From NCBI GenBank assembly GCA_011051715.1, contig DRKP01000096.1, positions 1 through 43,077 on the forward strand: DNA of 43,077 nt, given 5' to 3'. The notes beneath the pieces are model-generated. The model was given only the letters and a program-made list of their open reading frames with translations, was not told the DNA's origin and searched no databases. The DNA is from Sedimenticola thiotaurini. Lineage in GTDB: Bacteria; Pseudomonadota; Gammaproteobacteria; Chromatiales; Chromatiaceae. Every line of letters starts with the position of its first letter. Positions within the stretch are counted from its first letter, which is position 1. Of this stretch, positions 34,297 to 41,716 are shown one piece after another. The position numbers and the translations under genes are program-made.

Positions 34297-35518
34297 GGTC
34301 CGCCTCCGCCGGCTTCTTCTCGAAGCGGTAGGTGCGCCGCACGTTGGCGATCAATCCCTGGGGGCGGAAGATCATCATGGTCACCAGCACGGCGCCGAAG
34401 GCGAGCATGCGGTAGTCGGAGAGGGCGCGCAGGTACTCCGGCAGCAGGATCAGCACCATGGCGGCGATGATGACGCCGACGATGGAGCCCATCCCTCCCA
34501 GCACCACGATGCAGAGGATGATCGCCGACTCCAGGAAGGTGAAGCTGGCGGGGTTGATGAAGGTGGTCTTGGCGGCGAATATGACACCCACCAGCCCGGC
34601 CCAGGTGGCACCCAGGGCAAAGGCGGTCAACTTGGTCTTGGTCTTGTCGATGCCCATCGCCTGGCACGCGATCTCGTCCTCGCGCAGGGCGATCCAGGCT
34701 CGGCCGATGCGCGAGTCCTGCAACCGGTTGACCACGAAGATGGTGATGATCACCATCGCGATCATCAGGTAGTAGAGATAGAGAATGGCGTTGTCCAGCG
34801 ACAGCTCGATGCCGAAGAAGCCGGGCCGCGGGATGTTGGCAATGCCGCTGGGCCCGCGGGAGAACTCGTTCCAGTTCTCCAGGATCAGGCGGATGATCTC
34901 GCCGAAACCGAGGGTGACGATGGCCAGGTAGTCACCACGCAGGCGCAGCACCGGGAATCCCAGGGCCACGCCAAAGGCCGCCGCCAGCAGGGCACCGATG
35001 GGCAGCACGGTCCAGAAACCAAGCCCGAAGTGCAGATTGAGCAGGGCATAGGTGTAGGCCCCGACGGCATAGAAGGCAACGTATCCCAGGTCCAGCAGGC
35101 CGGCCAGTCCAACCACAATGTTCAGGCCCAGACCCAGCATCACGTACATCAGGGCGGTGATCATGATGTTGGTCTGGTAGGTGGAAAAGATGAATGGGAA
35201 GGCGGTGGCGAACAGCAGCGCCGCCCCGGCCAGGGGATAGAGATAACGCGGTTCGTGCAGCACCAGCTGCAGCAGCGGTTGCCGCGCCGGCTGGCAGTTG
35301 GCCGACTGGCGCTCCCGCCGCCGGTCGCGCTGGGCGTACCAGGCCCGCACCAGCAGGGAGATCACGAAGCTGCCGATGGCGACGAACACCAGGTTGTCCC
35401 AGCGCCACACCACGGTGCGCTCGATCGGGTCTGCCCTGATCACCATGATGGGAAAGGTGAGGAAGGCGAACCAGAGCGAGACGCCGAGGGATCTCTTCAG
35501 TTCCTGGAACGAGAACAT
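34289..35518 (-). CDS. livM: Branched-chain amino acid ABC transporter permease LivM
   Basis: A 409-residue inner-membrane permease with about ten hydrophobic segments. NIVVGLAGLLDLGYVAFYAVGAY in the middle and the coupling-helix region RIGRAWIALREDEIACQAMGI are characteristic. The N-terminal extension with a charged stretch (RAWYAQRDRRRERQ) is in the usual DUF3382-like position. The start is 131 bp from the livH stop, a wide gap for this operon, and a small open frame lies there. Confidence 0.95.
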   Translation of the reverse strand: MFSFQELKRSLGVSLWFAFLTFPIMVIRADPIERTVVWRWDNLVFVAIGSFVISLLVRAWYAQRDRRRERQSANCQPARQPLLQLVLHEPRYLYPLAGAALLFATAFPFIFSTYQTNIMITALMYVMLGLGLNIVVGLAGLLDLGYVAFYAVGAYTYALLNLHFGLGFWTVLPIGALLAAAFGVALGFPVLRLRGDYLAIVTLGFGEIIRLILENWNEFSRGPSGIANIPRPGFFGIELSLDNAILYLYYLMIAMVIITIFVVNRLQDSRIGRAWIALREDEIACQAMGIDKTKTKLTAFALGATWAGLVGVIFAAKTTFINPASFTFLESAIILCIVVLGGMGSIVGVIIAAMVLILLPEYLRALSDYRMLAFGAVLVTMMIFRPQGLIANVRRTYRFEKKPAEADHE

Positions 35519-35646
35519 GGTCTGTCAGCTTCCCCCTCTGGTGCCGGTGCCCCCGGCAGCGACACCGGTCGGGCGGGAATTGCGGGTGTTTCCGGGATGC
35601 TCGCCGGCTCGAAGGCCAATCCGGCGAAATTGCAGATACCCACCAT
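35497..35646 (-). CDS. Possible small ORF between livH and livM
   Basis: An ATG two bases after the livH stop, preceded by AAGGTG, opens a 49-codon frame (MVGICNFAGLAFEPAS...) rich in Pro and Ala, ending 22 bp inside livM. It could couple livH to livM translation. No family is recognised and the composition is not distinctive, so it may be chance in GC-rich DNA. Confidence 0.25.
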   Translation of the reverse strand: MVGICNFAGLAFEPASIPETPAIPARPVSLPGAPAPEGEADRPCSRSRN

Positions 35647-35648
35647 GA

Positions 35649-36551
35649 TCACACCTTCTGGATCTCGGCCTTGCCGAGCAGCCCCGAGGGCTTGAAGATC
35701 AGGATCAGCACCAGCAGCGAGAAGGCGAACACATCCTCGTAATCACTGGAGACGTATCCCGTGGCGAAGCTCTCGGTCAACCCCAGCACGAAACCGCCGA
35801 GCACGGCCCCGGGGATGGAGCCGATGCCGCCGAGCACGGCGGCGGTGAACGCCTTGATACCGGCGATGAAACCAATATAGAAGTTGATCTGGCCGATGTG
35901 GGAGGCGATCAGCATGCCGCCGATGGCGGCCAGGGCGGAGCCAATGACGAATGTCGTGGAGATGACCCGGTTGACGTCGATCCCCACCAGCATCGCCATG
36001 GTGCGGTCCTGGGAGGTGGCCCGCATCGCCTTGCCAATGCGGGTGTACTTGATCAGCAGGGTGAGGCCGATCATCACCACGGCGGTGGTGACCAGGATCA
36101 CCATGTCGGAGGAGCCGATGAAGGAGGCGTAGGGCTCCATGAAATCGAACTCCGGGATCAGCTCGGGAAACGGCTGGAAGTCGGAGGTCTGGGCCAGCAG
36201 CACGTAGTTCTGCAGGAAGATGGACATGCCGATGGCGCTGATCAGCGGCGACAGCCGCGGCGCGTGGCGCAGCGGCCGGTAGGCGATCTTCTCGATGGTA
36301 TAGCCGTAGGAGGCCGACCAGACCGCCGCCGCCAGCCCGGCCAGTACCACGATGGCGAGCAGCGGAAAGCCGTAGATCGAGAGAACGGTGGCGACGATGA
36401 AGGCGGTGAACGCCCCGATCATGTAGATCTCGCCGTGGGCGAAGTTGATCAGGCCGATGATGCCGTACACCATGGTGTAACCGAGCGCGATCAGGGCGTA
36501 GATCGAGCCGCGGGTGAGGCCGCCGAAGAACAGTTCGATGAAGTAGTCCAT
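35649..36551 (-). CDS. livH: Branched-chain amino acid ABC transporter permease LivH
   Basis: A 300-residue inner-membrane permease, normal length. LTRGSIYALIALGYTMVYGIIGLINFAHGE (read at residues 13-42) and the coupling region RIGKAMRATSQDRTMAMLVGID are family hallmarks, and the N terminus fixes the start at this ATG. The leader is unusual: the 5' side on the minus strand is the pyrimidine-rich complement of a heptad array that begins 8 bp upstream, and no Shine-Dalgarno sequence is visible. Confidence 0.96.
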   Translation of the reverse strand: MDYFIELFFGGLTRGSIYALIALGYTMVYGIIGLINFAHGEIYMIGAFTAFIVATVLSIYGFPLLAIVVLAGLAAAVWSASYGYTIEKIAYRPLRHAPRLSPLISAIGMSIFLQNYVLLAQTSDFQPFPELIPEFDFMEPYASFIGSSDMVILVTTAVVMIGLTLLIKYTRIGKAMRATSQDRTMAMLVGIDVNRVISTTFVIGSALAAIGGMLIASHIGQINFYIGFIAGIKAFTAAVLGGIGSIPGAVLGGFVLGLTESFATGYVSSDYEDVFAFSLLVLILIFKPSGLLGKAEIQKV

Positions 36552-36558
36552 GAGATCA

Positions 36559-36588
36559 GGGCCGAGGAACTACAGGACCGAGGGCCAA
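36559..36588 (+). repeat. Mixed heptad array upstream of livH
   Basis: GGGCCGA, GGAACTA, CA, GGACCGA, GGGCCAA. It begins 8 bp before the livH start codon (livH is on the minus strand) and is the left member of an inverted pair with 36754-36783. Confidence 0.88.
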
Positions 36589-36753
36589 GGAGCGGTATTT
36601 CATGGGAGGGAAGGCTGTCTTAAGGCCATCGGCACAACCCATCCTGTAGAACAGGAATCCTTTTGTCATGCTCGCATCACCTGGAATACCCAAACGCAAG
36701 AAAGCCCAGGCTGGAGGTCGAGGGGTGAAACCCTCCCCCCGATCCCGGCCCAG

Positions 36754-36783
36754 TAGTTCCTCGGCCCCCGGCCCTGTTGTTAC
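36754..36783 (-). repeat. Heptad array overlapping the livK stop
   Basis: Read on the minus strand: GTAACAA (variant of GGAACAA), CA, GGGCCGG, GGGCCGA, GGAACTA. The first, degenerate heptad contains the TAA stop of livK, so the array abuts the coding end. The about 165 bp between this and the plus array hold a small hairpin (GAGGG/CCCTC near 36719-36734) and nothing else I can name. Confidence 0.8.
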
Positions 36784-37901
36784 TTGACTTCGACGTACTT
36801 GCCGTCCTTCACCTGGTACATGGCAAAGCCGACGCCGACGGCGTCACCCTTGTCGTCGAAGTGGATCTTGCCCACTGGGGTGTCCACGTCGTTGGTCTGC
36901 AGCGCCTTCTTGACCGCCGCCATGTCGGTGGAGTTGGCCTTGTCGATGGCGTTCAGCAGGGCCAGGGCCGCGGCATAGGCGTTCTCGTAGAAGGCGCCCG
37001 GATCGGTGCCGTACACCTTCTTGTGCTGGGCCACCGCCGCCTTCGACAGCGGATTCTGGGAAGTGTCCTTGGGGCCGGTGGCGTAGACACCCTCGGCATA
37101 CTTGCCGGCCACCTTGATGAAGGTATCGTCCTTCACGCCGTCGTCGGAGATGAAATAGGTCTTCATCCGCTTCTTGCGCATCTGGGTGACGATCTTGGAG
37201 GCCTCGGGATGGTAGCCACCGAAGATGACGGCATCGGCGCCGGAGCGCTTGATCTTCTGCACGATGGCGGAGTAGTCCACCGCACCCGGGGTGATCCCCT
37301 CGAACAGGACCACCTCTGCCTTGCCGCCGGACTGATCGATGAACTTCTTGGCGAACTCGGCCAGGCCCTTGCCGTAGTCACCCTTGTCATGGATCACGGC
37401 GATCTTCTTCACCCCCAGCCGGTTGATGGCGAAATCCACCTCGGTACGGGCCTGGGCGTCGTCGGAGGCGATGGTGCGGAAGAAATTGGGGTAGTCACCA
37501 CTCTGGGTCAGCGCCGGATTGGTGGCCGAGGGGGACATCACCACCACCCCGGCATTCTTGTAGATGGGCAGGGCCGCCTTGGTGGCACCGGAGCAGATGT
37601 GGCCCAGTACCACGTCGACCCCCTCGGAGACCAGCTTGGTGGCGGTATTGGTGGCCACCTCAGGCTTGCAGACGTCGTCCTCCACCAGCAGCTCCACCTT
37701 CTTGCCGTCGATGCCGCCCCGGGCGTTGATGTCCTGCACCACCAGCTTGGCGGCGTTGACGCTCGGCAGTCCGTAGGAGGCCAGGTCGCCACTGTGGGCC
37801 CCGGCCACACCCAGTTTGATGGTCTCGGCCGCCATGACAGGCGCTGCCAGCACCGCGCTGATGGCGGCGATCAGTACTGTACGACCCAGTTTCGATTTCA
37901 T
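36780..37901 (-). CDS. livK: Branched-chain amino acid ABC transporter substrate-binding protein
   Basis: A 373-residue periplasmic binding protein. I chose the ATG giving MKSKLGRTVLIAAIS, which yields a normal signal peptide cleaved near APVMAAE; the longer frame upstream is not coding. The mature part starts TIKLGVAGAHSGDLASYG and has the disulfide pair of LivJ/LivK proteins (Cys in DDVCKPE and GHICSGAT). First gene of the liv operon, with a good promoter 44 bp upstream. The ligand within the branched-chain family is not fixed. Confidence 0.93.
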   Translation of the reverse strand: MKSKLGRTVLIAAISAVLAAPVMAAETIKLGVAGAHSGDLASYGLPSVNAAKLVVQDINARGGIDGKKVELLVEDDVCKPEVATNTATKLVSEGVDVVLGHICSGATKAALPIYKNAGVVVMSPSATNPALTQSGDYPNFFRTIASDDAQARTEVDFAINRLGVKKIAVIHDKGDYGKGLAEFAKKFIDQSGGKAEVVLFEGITPGAVDYSAIVQKIKRSGADAVIFGGYHPEASKIVTQMRKKRMKTYFISDDGVKDDTFIKVAGKYAEGVYATGPKDTSQNPLSKAAVAQHKKVYGTDPGAFYENAYAAALALLNAIDKANSTDMAAVKKALQTNDVDTPVGKIHFDDKGDAVGVGFAMYQVKDGKYVEVK

Positions 37902-37944
37902 TCTTCTCATCCTCATCCGTTGCAGACAATTGGCCCGGCTTGCG

Positions 37945-37972
37945 ATTATATCCATGTTACCGGACGATCCAA
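37945..37972 (-). promoter_or_regulatory. Sigma-70-type promoter for livK
   Basis: On the minus strand a perfect -10 TATAAT (37945-37950) follows TTGGAT (37967-37972) at 16 bp. The start would fall about 36 nt before the livK ATG. The wider 292-bp gap also holds a CAGAG-type repeat remnant, one heptad array and the porin terminator. Confidence 0.65.
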
Positions 37973-38095
37973 CAGCAACCGCAGAGCATAGAGAATACAG
38001 TGCCATAATGCCAGATATGGAAACCGTTTTTTCAGCAAAGGGGAAGAAGCCCCCCGGTTTCCCGAAGATCATGACCGGCGAGTGAATACCAGTCC

Positions 38096-38127
38096 TCGGC
38101 CCTGTAGCCCCCTGGCCCTTTCTTTCC
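38096..38127 (-). repeat. Degenerate heptad array, minus orientation, unpaired
   Basis: On the minus strand: GGAAAGA, AA, GGGCCAG, GGGGCTA, CA, GGGCCGA. It lies between the livK promoter region and the porin terminator. No plus-oriented partner is seen on its left, unlike other minus arrays in the window. Confidence 0.8.
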
Positions 38128-38135
38128 CCGTTCCC

Positions 38136-38166
38136 AAATAGAAAACGGGGCCCGAAGGCCCCGTTT
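38136..38166 (-). terminator. Intrinsic terminator of the porin gene
   Basis: On the minus strand a perfect 10-bp stem (AAACGGGGCC / GGCCCCGTTT) with a TTCG tetraloop is followed by TTCTATTT. It lies 28 bp after the porin stop. Confidence 0.9.
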
Positions 38167-38193
38167 CTTCAACTTCGGATCTCCTGGGGGAGA

Positions 38194-39240
38194 TTAGAAG
38201 TCGTGACGCAGACCAATGTTCCAGATCTTGCCGTCCTGCAGAGAGGCGATCTGGTTGGCGTTGGTGTTGTCCTGCTGCACACCGGTGGGCTCGCCATACT
38301 CGGTGTAGACCCGGGTACGCTTGCTCAGGCTGTACTGGTAGCCGATGGCCCAGTTGTCATCGTCATCGGCACCGTAGTCCAGGTTGCCCCACATGGCCTT
38401 GAAGGTGTGCTTGCCCATGTACATCTCACCGGCGAGGGTGTACTCCGACCAGCCGTCGGTGTTCTTGACGCCGGTCAGGTCCAGCCGATCCCAGTCTTCG
38501 TACTGGGCGATGACCTTGAACATGCCGAAGTTGTAGCTGCCGCCGATACCCCAGCCCTTCACGTCGCTGTAGGTGACGCCGCCATCATTGGTGGCACCGT
38601 CCACGGTGTTGTGGTAACCGATACCAACGCTGATCGGGCCATTGTCGTACTGCGCCGACAGGTTGTAGGCATCGACATTGTTGTTGTTCGGATCACCGGC
38701 GTCCATGACCAGAGCAGCCTTGCCGACGAAGCCACCGAAGTTGGGGGTGACATAGGCAACGGCGTTGCCGGTACGGAAGGTACCGACATACTGGTTGTTG
38801 AAGGAGCCACCGTTGAAGATGTCAGCCTTGTCGACCGCACCGTAGTAGGGGGTCCACTGACGACCGATGGCCGCGGTACCCCAGCCGCCGGTCAGGCCGG
38901 CATAGGCAAGACGGTTGGCCAGGCCACCGGCGGTGGAACCGCCCTCGGCGCTGTTGAAGGCCCACTCGGCCTGGAAGATGGCCTTCAGGCCGTTGCCCAG
39001 GTCCTCGGAACCCTTGACACCGATACGGGTGGTCTCGTTGCGCACATCCCAGGTGGAGTCGGCGTTGACGCTCTGGGTGGTGATGGCACCGGTGATCGGA
39101 TCCCGGAAGACGTTGAGGACATCACCGTCCACATACTGCAGGCTGGTGTGGATGCGGCCGTACAGGGTGGTGTCGGCCGCGGCGGCCAGGGGGGCCACCA
39201 TGGCGCCGGCGACGGCCAGGGTAATCAGCTTTTTGTTCAT
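38194..39240 (-). CDS. Gram-negative general porin
   Basis: A 348-residue outer-membrane beta-barrel porin. MNKKLITLAVAGAMVAPLAAAA is a clear signal peptide, followed by DTTLYGRIHTSLQYV, and ITRIG-type strand sequence continues as TTRIGVKGSEDLGNGLKAIFQ. The protein ends in the terminal Phe (LRHDF) needed for outer-membrane insertion. GGGAG lies 8 bases before the ATG; the longer frame is rejected. The gene has its own promoter and terminator and is monocistronic. About 245 bp upstream of the promoter (39324-39568) are locally AT-rich with no gene and probably hold regulatory sites. Confidence 0.93.
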   Translation of the reverse strand: MNKKLITLAVAGAMVAPLAAAADTTLYGRIHTSLQYVDGDVLNVFRDPITGAITTQSVNADSTWDVRNETTRIGVKGSEDLGNGLKAIFQAEWAFNSAEGGSTAGGLANRLAYAGLTGGWGTAAIGRQWTPYYGAVDKADIFNGGSFNNQYVGTFRTGNAVAYVTPNFGGFVGKAALVMDAGDPNNNNVDAYNLSAQYDNGPISVGIGYHNTVDGATNDGGVTYSDVKGWGIGGSYNFGMFKVIAQYEDWDRLDLTGVKNTDGWSEYTLAGEMYMGKHTFKAMWGNLDYGADDDDNWAIGYQYSLSKRTRVYTEYGEPTGVQQDNTNANQIASLQDGKIWNIGLRHDF

Positions 39241-39294
39241 TGATGAACTCCCGCTTCTTGAAGTTGATGGAAAAAACAGCGTTGTGCAGGCTGG

Positions 39295-39323
39295 ATAATA
39301 GACCTGGAAAAACCTTTTTGCAA
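39295..39323 (-). promoter_or_regulatory. Strong sigma-70-type promoter for the porin gene
   Basis: On the minus strand TTGCAA (39318-39323) and TATTAT (39295-39300) are separated by 17 bp, with an AT-rich upstream stretch including a run of nine A/T. The transcript would have a leader of about 50 nt. Confidence 0.8.
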
Positions 39324-39568
39324 CAGTTTTGTTAAAAAAAAACCACAGGAATCGATCTTGTTGCCAAAATGATACACTTCTCCCCCCTTTCGGCGGCCAA
39401 TCGCCACTATTTGTCCTGTTTTCAGCCAATTGCCGGCCCTTTGAAGAAGCCACGGGCGCTTCTCACAGGGGATTTTTTACGAACCGAAGGTGGCCTGCCC
39501 GGAACGGAAATCTGAAAGTTGGGGAAAACCCGGGGCGGGAGTGTTGCGGAATAGGTACTTGTTGGGGA

Positions 39569-39605
39569 GGGCCGAGGAACAACAGGGCCGAGGGCCGAGG
39601 TACTA
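39569..39605 (+). repeat. Mixed heptad array: GGGCCGA, GGAACAA, CA, GGGCCGA x2, GGTACTA
   Basis: Five in-phase heptads plus one CA. The array ends in GGTACTA, the same heptad that fills the array at 16381-16436, showing that the two belong to one family. It is inverted relative to 39769-39887; the 163 bp between them show no gene. Confidence 0.92.
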
Positions 39606-39768
39606 TACGATCAGGGAATCAACGTCACAGGTGATTGGCTCGGTGCCTCACCTGGGATATCGCCATGGTTGTCTATCACAATCTCACATGGCCTAGGATG
39701 TCGAATCATCCAACCGCTGGTCGACTCGAACCTCTCCACCGTCTCTTTCCACCCGCCACTCCCAGCCC

Positions 39769-39887
39769 TCGGCCCTGTAGTTCCTCGGCCCTGTAGTTCC
39801 TCGGCCCTGTAGTTCCTCGGCCCTGTAGTTCCTCGGCCCTGTAGTTCCTCGGCCCTGTAGTTCCTCGGCCCTGTAGTTCCTCGGCCC
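39769..39887 (-). repeat. 16-bp composite heptad array, 7.5 copies
   Basis: Plus strand: TCGGCCCTGTAGTTCC repeated seven times with a perfect 16-bp period, plus a final TCGGCCCTG. On the minus strand each unit is GGGCCGA GGAACTA CA. Copies are identical, which indicates recent expansion. The array ends 4 bp before the tRNA terminator. Confidence 0.97.
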
Positions 39888-39890
39888 TGC

Positions 39891-39925
39891 AAAGAAAAAG
39901 GCCCGCATTGCGGGCCTTTTTCTTT
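39891..39925 (-). terminator. Intrinsic terminator of tRNA-Gln (bidirectional)
   Basis: A long perfect inverted repeat: GGCCCGC / GCGGGCC with a 3-nt loop, extended on each side by AAAGAAAAA / TTTTTCTTT. The T-run follows the stem on both strands. It lies 5 bp from the tRNA 3' end. Confidence 0.9.
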
Positions 39926-39929
39926 GCAT

Positions 39930-40005
39930 TGGCTGGGATGGTAGGGATCGAACCTACAACCTACGGAGTCAGAGTCCGTCGCTCTGCCAGTTGAGCTACA
40001 TCCCA
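39930..40005 (-). tRNA. tRNA-Gln (anticodon CTG)
   Basis: A 76-nt tRNA on the minus strand. Acceptor TGGGATG/CATCCCA with the U1-A72 pair typical of glutamine tRNAs, D-arm GCTC...GAGC, anticodon stem ACGGA/TCCGT with loop CTCTGAC (anticodon CTG, reads CAG), T-arm GTAGG-TTCGATC-CCTAC, and an encoded CCA end. An open frame crossing it on the same strand (39611-40006) is a known type of false gene. Confidence 0.95.
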
Positions 40006-40011
40006 ATGTCA

Positions 40012-40041
40012 GGGCCGAGGGCCGAGGAAAAACAGGGCCGA
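40012..40041 (+). repeat. Heptad array: GGGCCGA x2, GGAAAAA, CA, GGGCCGA
   Basis: The left member of the inverted pair that encloses the four-helix-bundle gene. It begins 6 bp upstream of the tRNA 5' end. Confidence 0.9.
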
Positions 40042-40097
40042 TGCTAACTATATGTTAACACCTCCTTTTCCTGTCCCGGTTTCCGGCTTTGTAATTT

Positions 40098-40448
40098 CTA
40101 GGTCCTGTCCTGAATGCTGTTTATCAGGGCAAACAGCATTTTCGAAATCTGCCTTACCTCGTTCGCTTTTTCAAGTGCATCCGCTCTGTCGATGAAGCCG
40201 GCTTCGCTGCCAATCAACAACTGGGTCCATGCCTCGGCCGCCGAACCTCTTGCTATCTGGAGGAATCGTACTCGCTCCCTGCTTCCAACCCGCTGATATC
40301 CCTCGGCGATGTTCGAGGCAATGGAGAGCGCCGAGCGCCCAAGTTGGTCCTTGAATCCGTGATTGCGGCAGTCGGCCAACAATCCGTAAACATCTACTGA
40401 AAGCCGACAGGCACGCCTCCATACCTGCAGGTTCTCCAGAGCATCCAT
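40098..40448 (-). CDS. Four-helix-bundle protein (S23 / 23S rRNA intervening-sequence family)
   Basis: A 116-residue helical protein. LQVWRRACRLSVDVYGLLAD near the start, the LGRSALSIASNIAEGYQR motif (about residues 38-55) and FLQIARGSAAEAWTQLLIG are diagnostic of the S23 family, first found in 23S rRNA intervening sequences and related to Avd of diversity-generating retroelements. No reverse transcriptase is in the window. The cellular role is unknown. GGAG lies 4 bases before the ATG. The gene has its own inverted heptad arrays on both sides (40012-40041 and 40478-40507), separating it from the tRNA and from rpsI. Confidence 0.9.
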   Translation of the reverse strand: MDALENLQVWRRACRLSVDVYGLLADCRNHGFKDQLGRSALSIASNIAEGYQRVGSRERVRFLQIARGSAAEAWTQLLIGSEAGFIDRADALEKANEVRQISKMLFALINSIQDRT

Positions 40449-40477
40449 GCTCTCCGCTCCCTGATAAAGGCCAGTCC

Positions 40478-40507
40478 TCGGCCCTCGGCCCTGTTTTTCC
40501 TGGGCCC
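40478..40507 (-). repeat. Heptad array, minus orientation, beyond the four-helix-bundle gene
   Basis: On the minus strand: GGGCCCA, GGAAAAA, CA, GGGCCGA, GGGCCGA. It mirrors the left array at 40012-40041, even sharing the rare GGAAAAA unit in the same neighbourhood, so the two look like copies of one array in inverted orientation. Confidence 0.9.
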
Positions 40508-40508
40508 T

Positions 40509-40539
40509 GAAACGATAAGCGCAAAGCGCTTATCGTTTC
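40509..40539. repeat. Perfect 14-bp inverted repeat overlapping the rpsI stop
   Basis: GAAACGATAAGCGC / GCGCTTATCGTTTC with a 3-nt AAA loop. It overlaps the last codons and the stop of rpsI. As RNA from the minus strand it would form a strong hairpin, but no T-run follows (the next bases are AGGGCCC). It may end rpsI transcription or protect the 3' end. Confidence 0.75.
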
Positions 40540-40922
40540 GAGTACTGCGGACGCTTGCGTGCCTTGTGCAGGCCCACCTTCTTACGCTCCACCGCGCGGG
40601 CGTCGCGGGTCAGGAAGCCGGCCTTGCGCATGGTGCCGTGCAGGCTCTCGTCATAGCTGGCGAGGGCGCGGGCGATGCCGTGGCGGATGGCGCCGGCCTG
40701 GCCGGTGGTACCACCACCCCTGACGGTGACACGGATGTCGACGCTGTCCTTCATCTCGGCGACCTCGGTGGGCTGACGCACCACCATGCGGGCGGTCTCA
40801 CGGCCGAAATACTCGTCCAGGGGACGGCCGTTGACGATGATGTTGCCGCTGCCGGCGCTGAGGAAGACGCGCGCGCAGGAACTCTTGCGGCGTCCGGTTG
40901 CGTAGGTATGAGTCTGTGCCAT
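40530..40922 (-). CDS. rpsI: 30S ribosomal protein S9
   Basis: A 130-residue S9 with the N-terminal [18 protein letters not shown] and the conserved basic C-terminal tail ending KRPQYSKR that reaches the P-site tRNA. Cotranscribed with rplM, 34 bp upstream. Its stop codon lies in a perfect inverted repeat. Confidence 0.98.
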   Translation of the reverse strand: MAQTHTYATGRRKSSCARVFLSAGSGNIIVNGRPLDEYFGRETARMVVRQPTEVAEMKDSVDIRVTVRGGGTTGQAGAIRHGIARALASYDESLHGTMRKAGFLTRDARAVERKKVGLHKARKRPQYSKR

Positions 40923-40956
40923 GGCTGTTTACGATATCCAGAAAATGGGATTGGGT

Positions 40957-41385
40957 TCAGATGTCCAGAGGCTGCGGCTGCTGGGCGGCGTGCTTGTGCT
41001 CGGGGCCGGCGTAGACCTTCAGCTTCTTGAACATGGCGCGCCCGAGGGGATTCTTCGGCAGCATCCCCTTCACCGCGTGCTCGATCACCCGCTCCGGCGC
41101 CTTGTCCAGCAACTTCTCCAGGCTGATCGACTTGAGGTTGCCGATGTAGCCGGTGTGGTGATGGTACATCTTGTCCTTCATCTTGTTGCCGGTCACCCGG
41201 ATCTTCTCGGCATTGACCACCACGATGTAGTCGCCGGTGTCCACGTGCGGCGTGTATTCGGGCTTATGCTTTCCGCGCAGGCGACGCGCAATCTCGCTGG
41301 ACAGGCGGCCCAGCGTCTTGCCGGTGGCATCGACCAGGTACCAGTCACGGCGGACCTCGGCGGGTTTTGCACTTACAGTAGTCAT
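40957..41385 (-). CDS. rplM: 50S ribosomal protein L13
   Basis: A 142-residue L13, the usual length. [27 protein letters not shown] and [16 protein letters not shown] are typical. I chose the ATG giving [11 protein letters not shown]; the open frame upstream is not coding. GGAG lies about 10 bases upstream. First gene of rplM-rpsI. Its promoter must lie in 41386-41665, but I cannot place it with confidence. Confidence 0.97.
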   Translation of the reverse strand: MTTVSAKPAEVRRDWYLVDATGKTLGRLSSEIARRLRGKHKPEYTPHVDTGDYIVVVNAEKIRVTGNKMKDKMYHHHTGYIGNLKSISLEKLLDKAPERVIEHAVKGMLPKNPLGRAMFKKLKVYAGPEHKHAAQQPQPLDI

Positions 41386-41665
41386 TTGACTCGCTCCAGC
41401 AGCGTCCCGGGAACCGGCCTCGCCCACGGCGATCGGACGCGCCCCGGTCCCCAAATAAAAGCACTCGAAAAAAGAGCGCGAATGTTACCGGATCCGGCAC
41501 CGCTGCACAAGCCCCTGTTGCACTCCCGCACAACAGCGGCCCTCCTGTGGCGGGAGTCGGCGCAGCCGCACCGCCTTCGCCCCGGCGGGACGCGGATCGC
41601 CGTGTTCGGGTCGGTGAATATACCCTATAATTGATCTCCAGCATTCGGGGAGCCCTCCGACGCTC
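41386..41665. other. Divergent intergenic region rplM / glcF-like gene
   Basis: This stretch is GC-rich except for an AT patch near 41615-41635. It contains a perfect plus-strand TATAAT (41626-41631), but the matching -35 (TGTTCG, 17 bp upstream) is poor. TATATT on the opposite strand could serve rplM. No gene or repeat array is seen. Confidence 0.4.
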
Positions 41666-41716
41666 CGTCATCCAGGCACGCCGGTCCCCCGGATTCCGGC
41701 AGGCGTCCTGATGACG
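41666..41716. repeat. Degenerate dRS3-like hairpin
   Basis: CGTCATCCAGGCACGCC at 41666 and GGCAGGCGTCCTGATGACG ending at 41716 form an imperfect inverted repeat resembling the paired elements at 25478-25544 and 32632-32699, but shorter and diverged. Confidence 0.5.

Noticed and set aside
39769-39887. CRISPR array
   Set aside because: Direct repeats have no spacers; units are contiguous 16-bp words and no cas gene is present.
39611-40006. A 131-codon frame over the tRNA with GPRNYRAEELQ repeats
   Set aside because: It reads through tRNA-Gln and the 16-bp heptad array. The N-terminal GCSSTGRATDSDSVGCRF is the known false translation of a tRNA.
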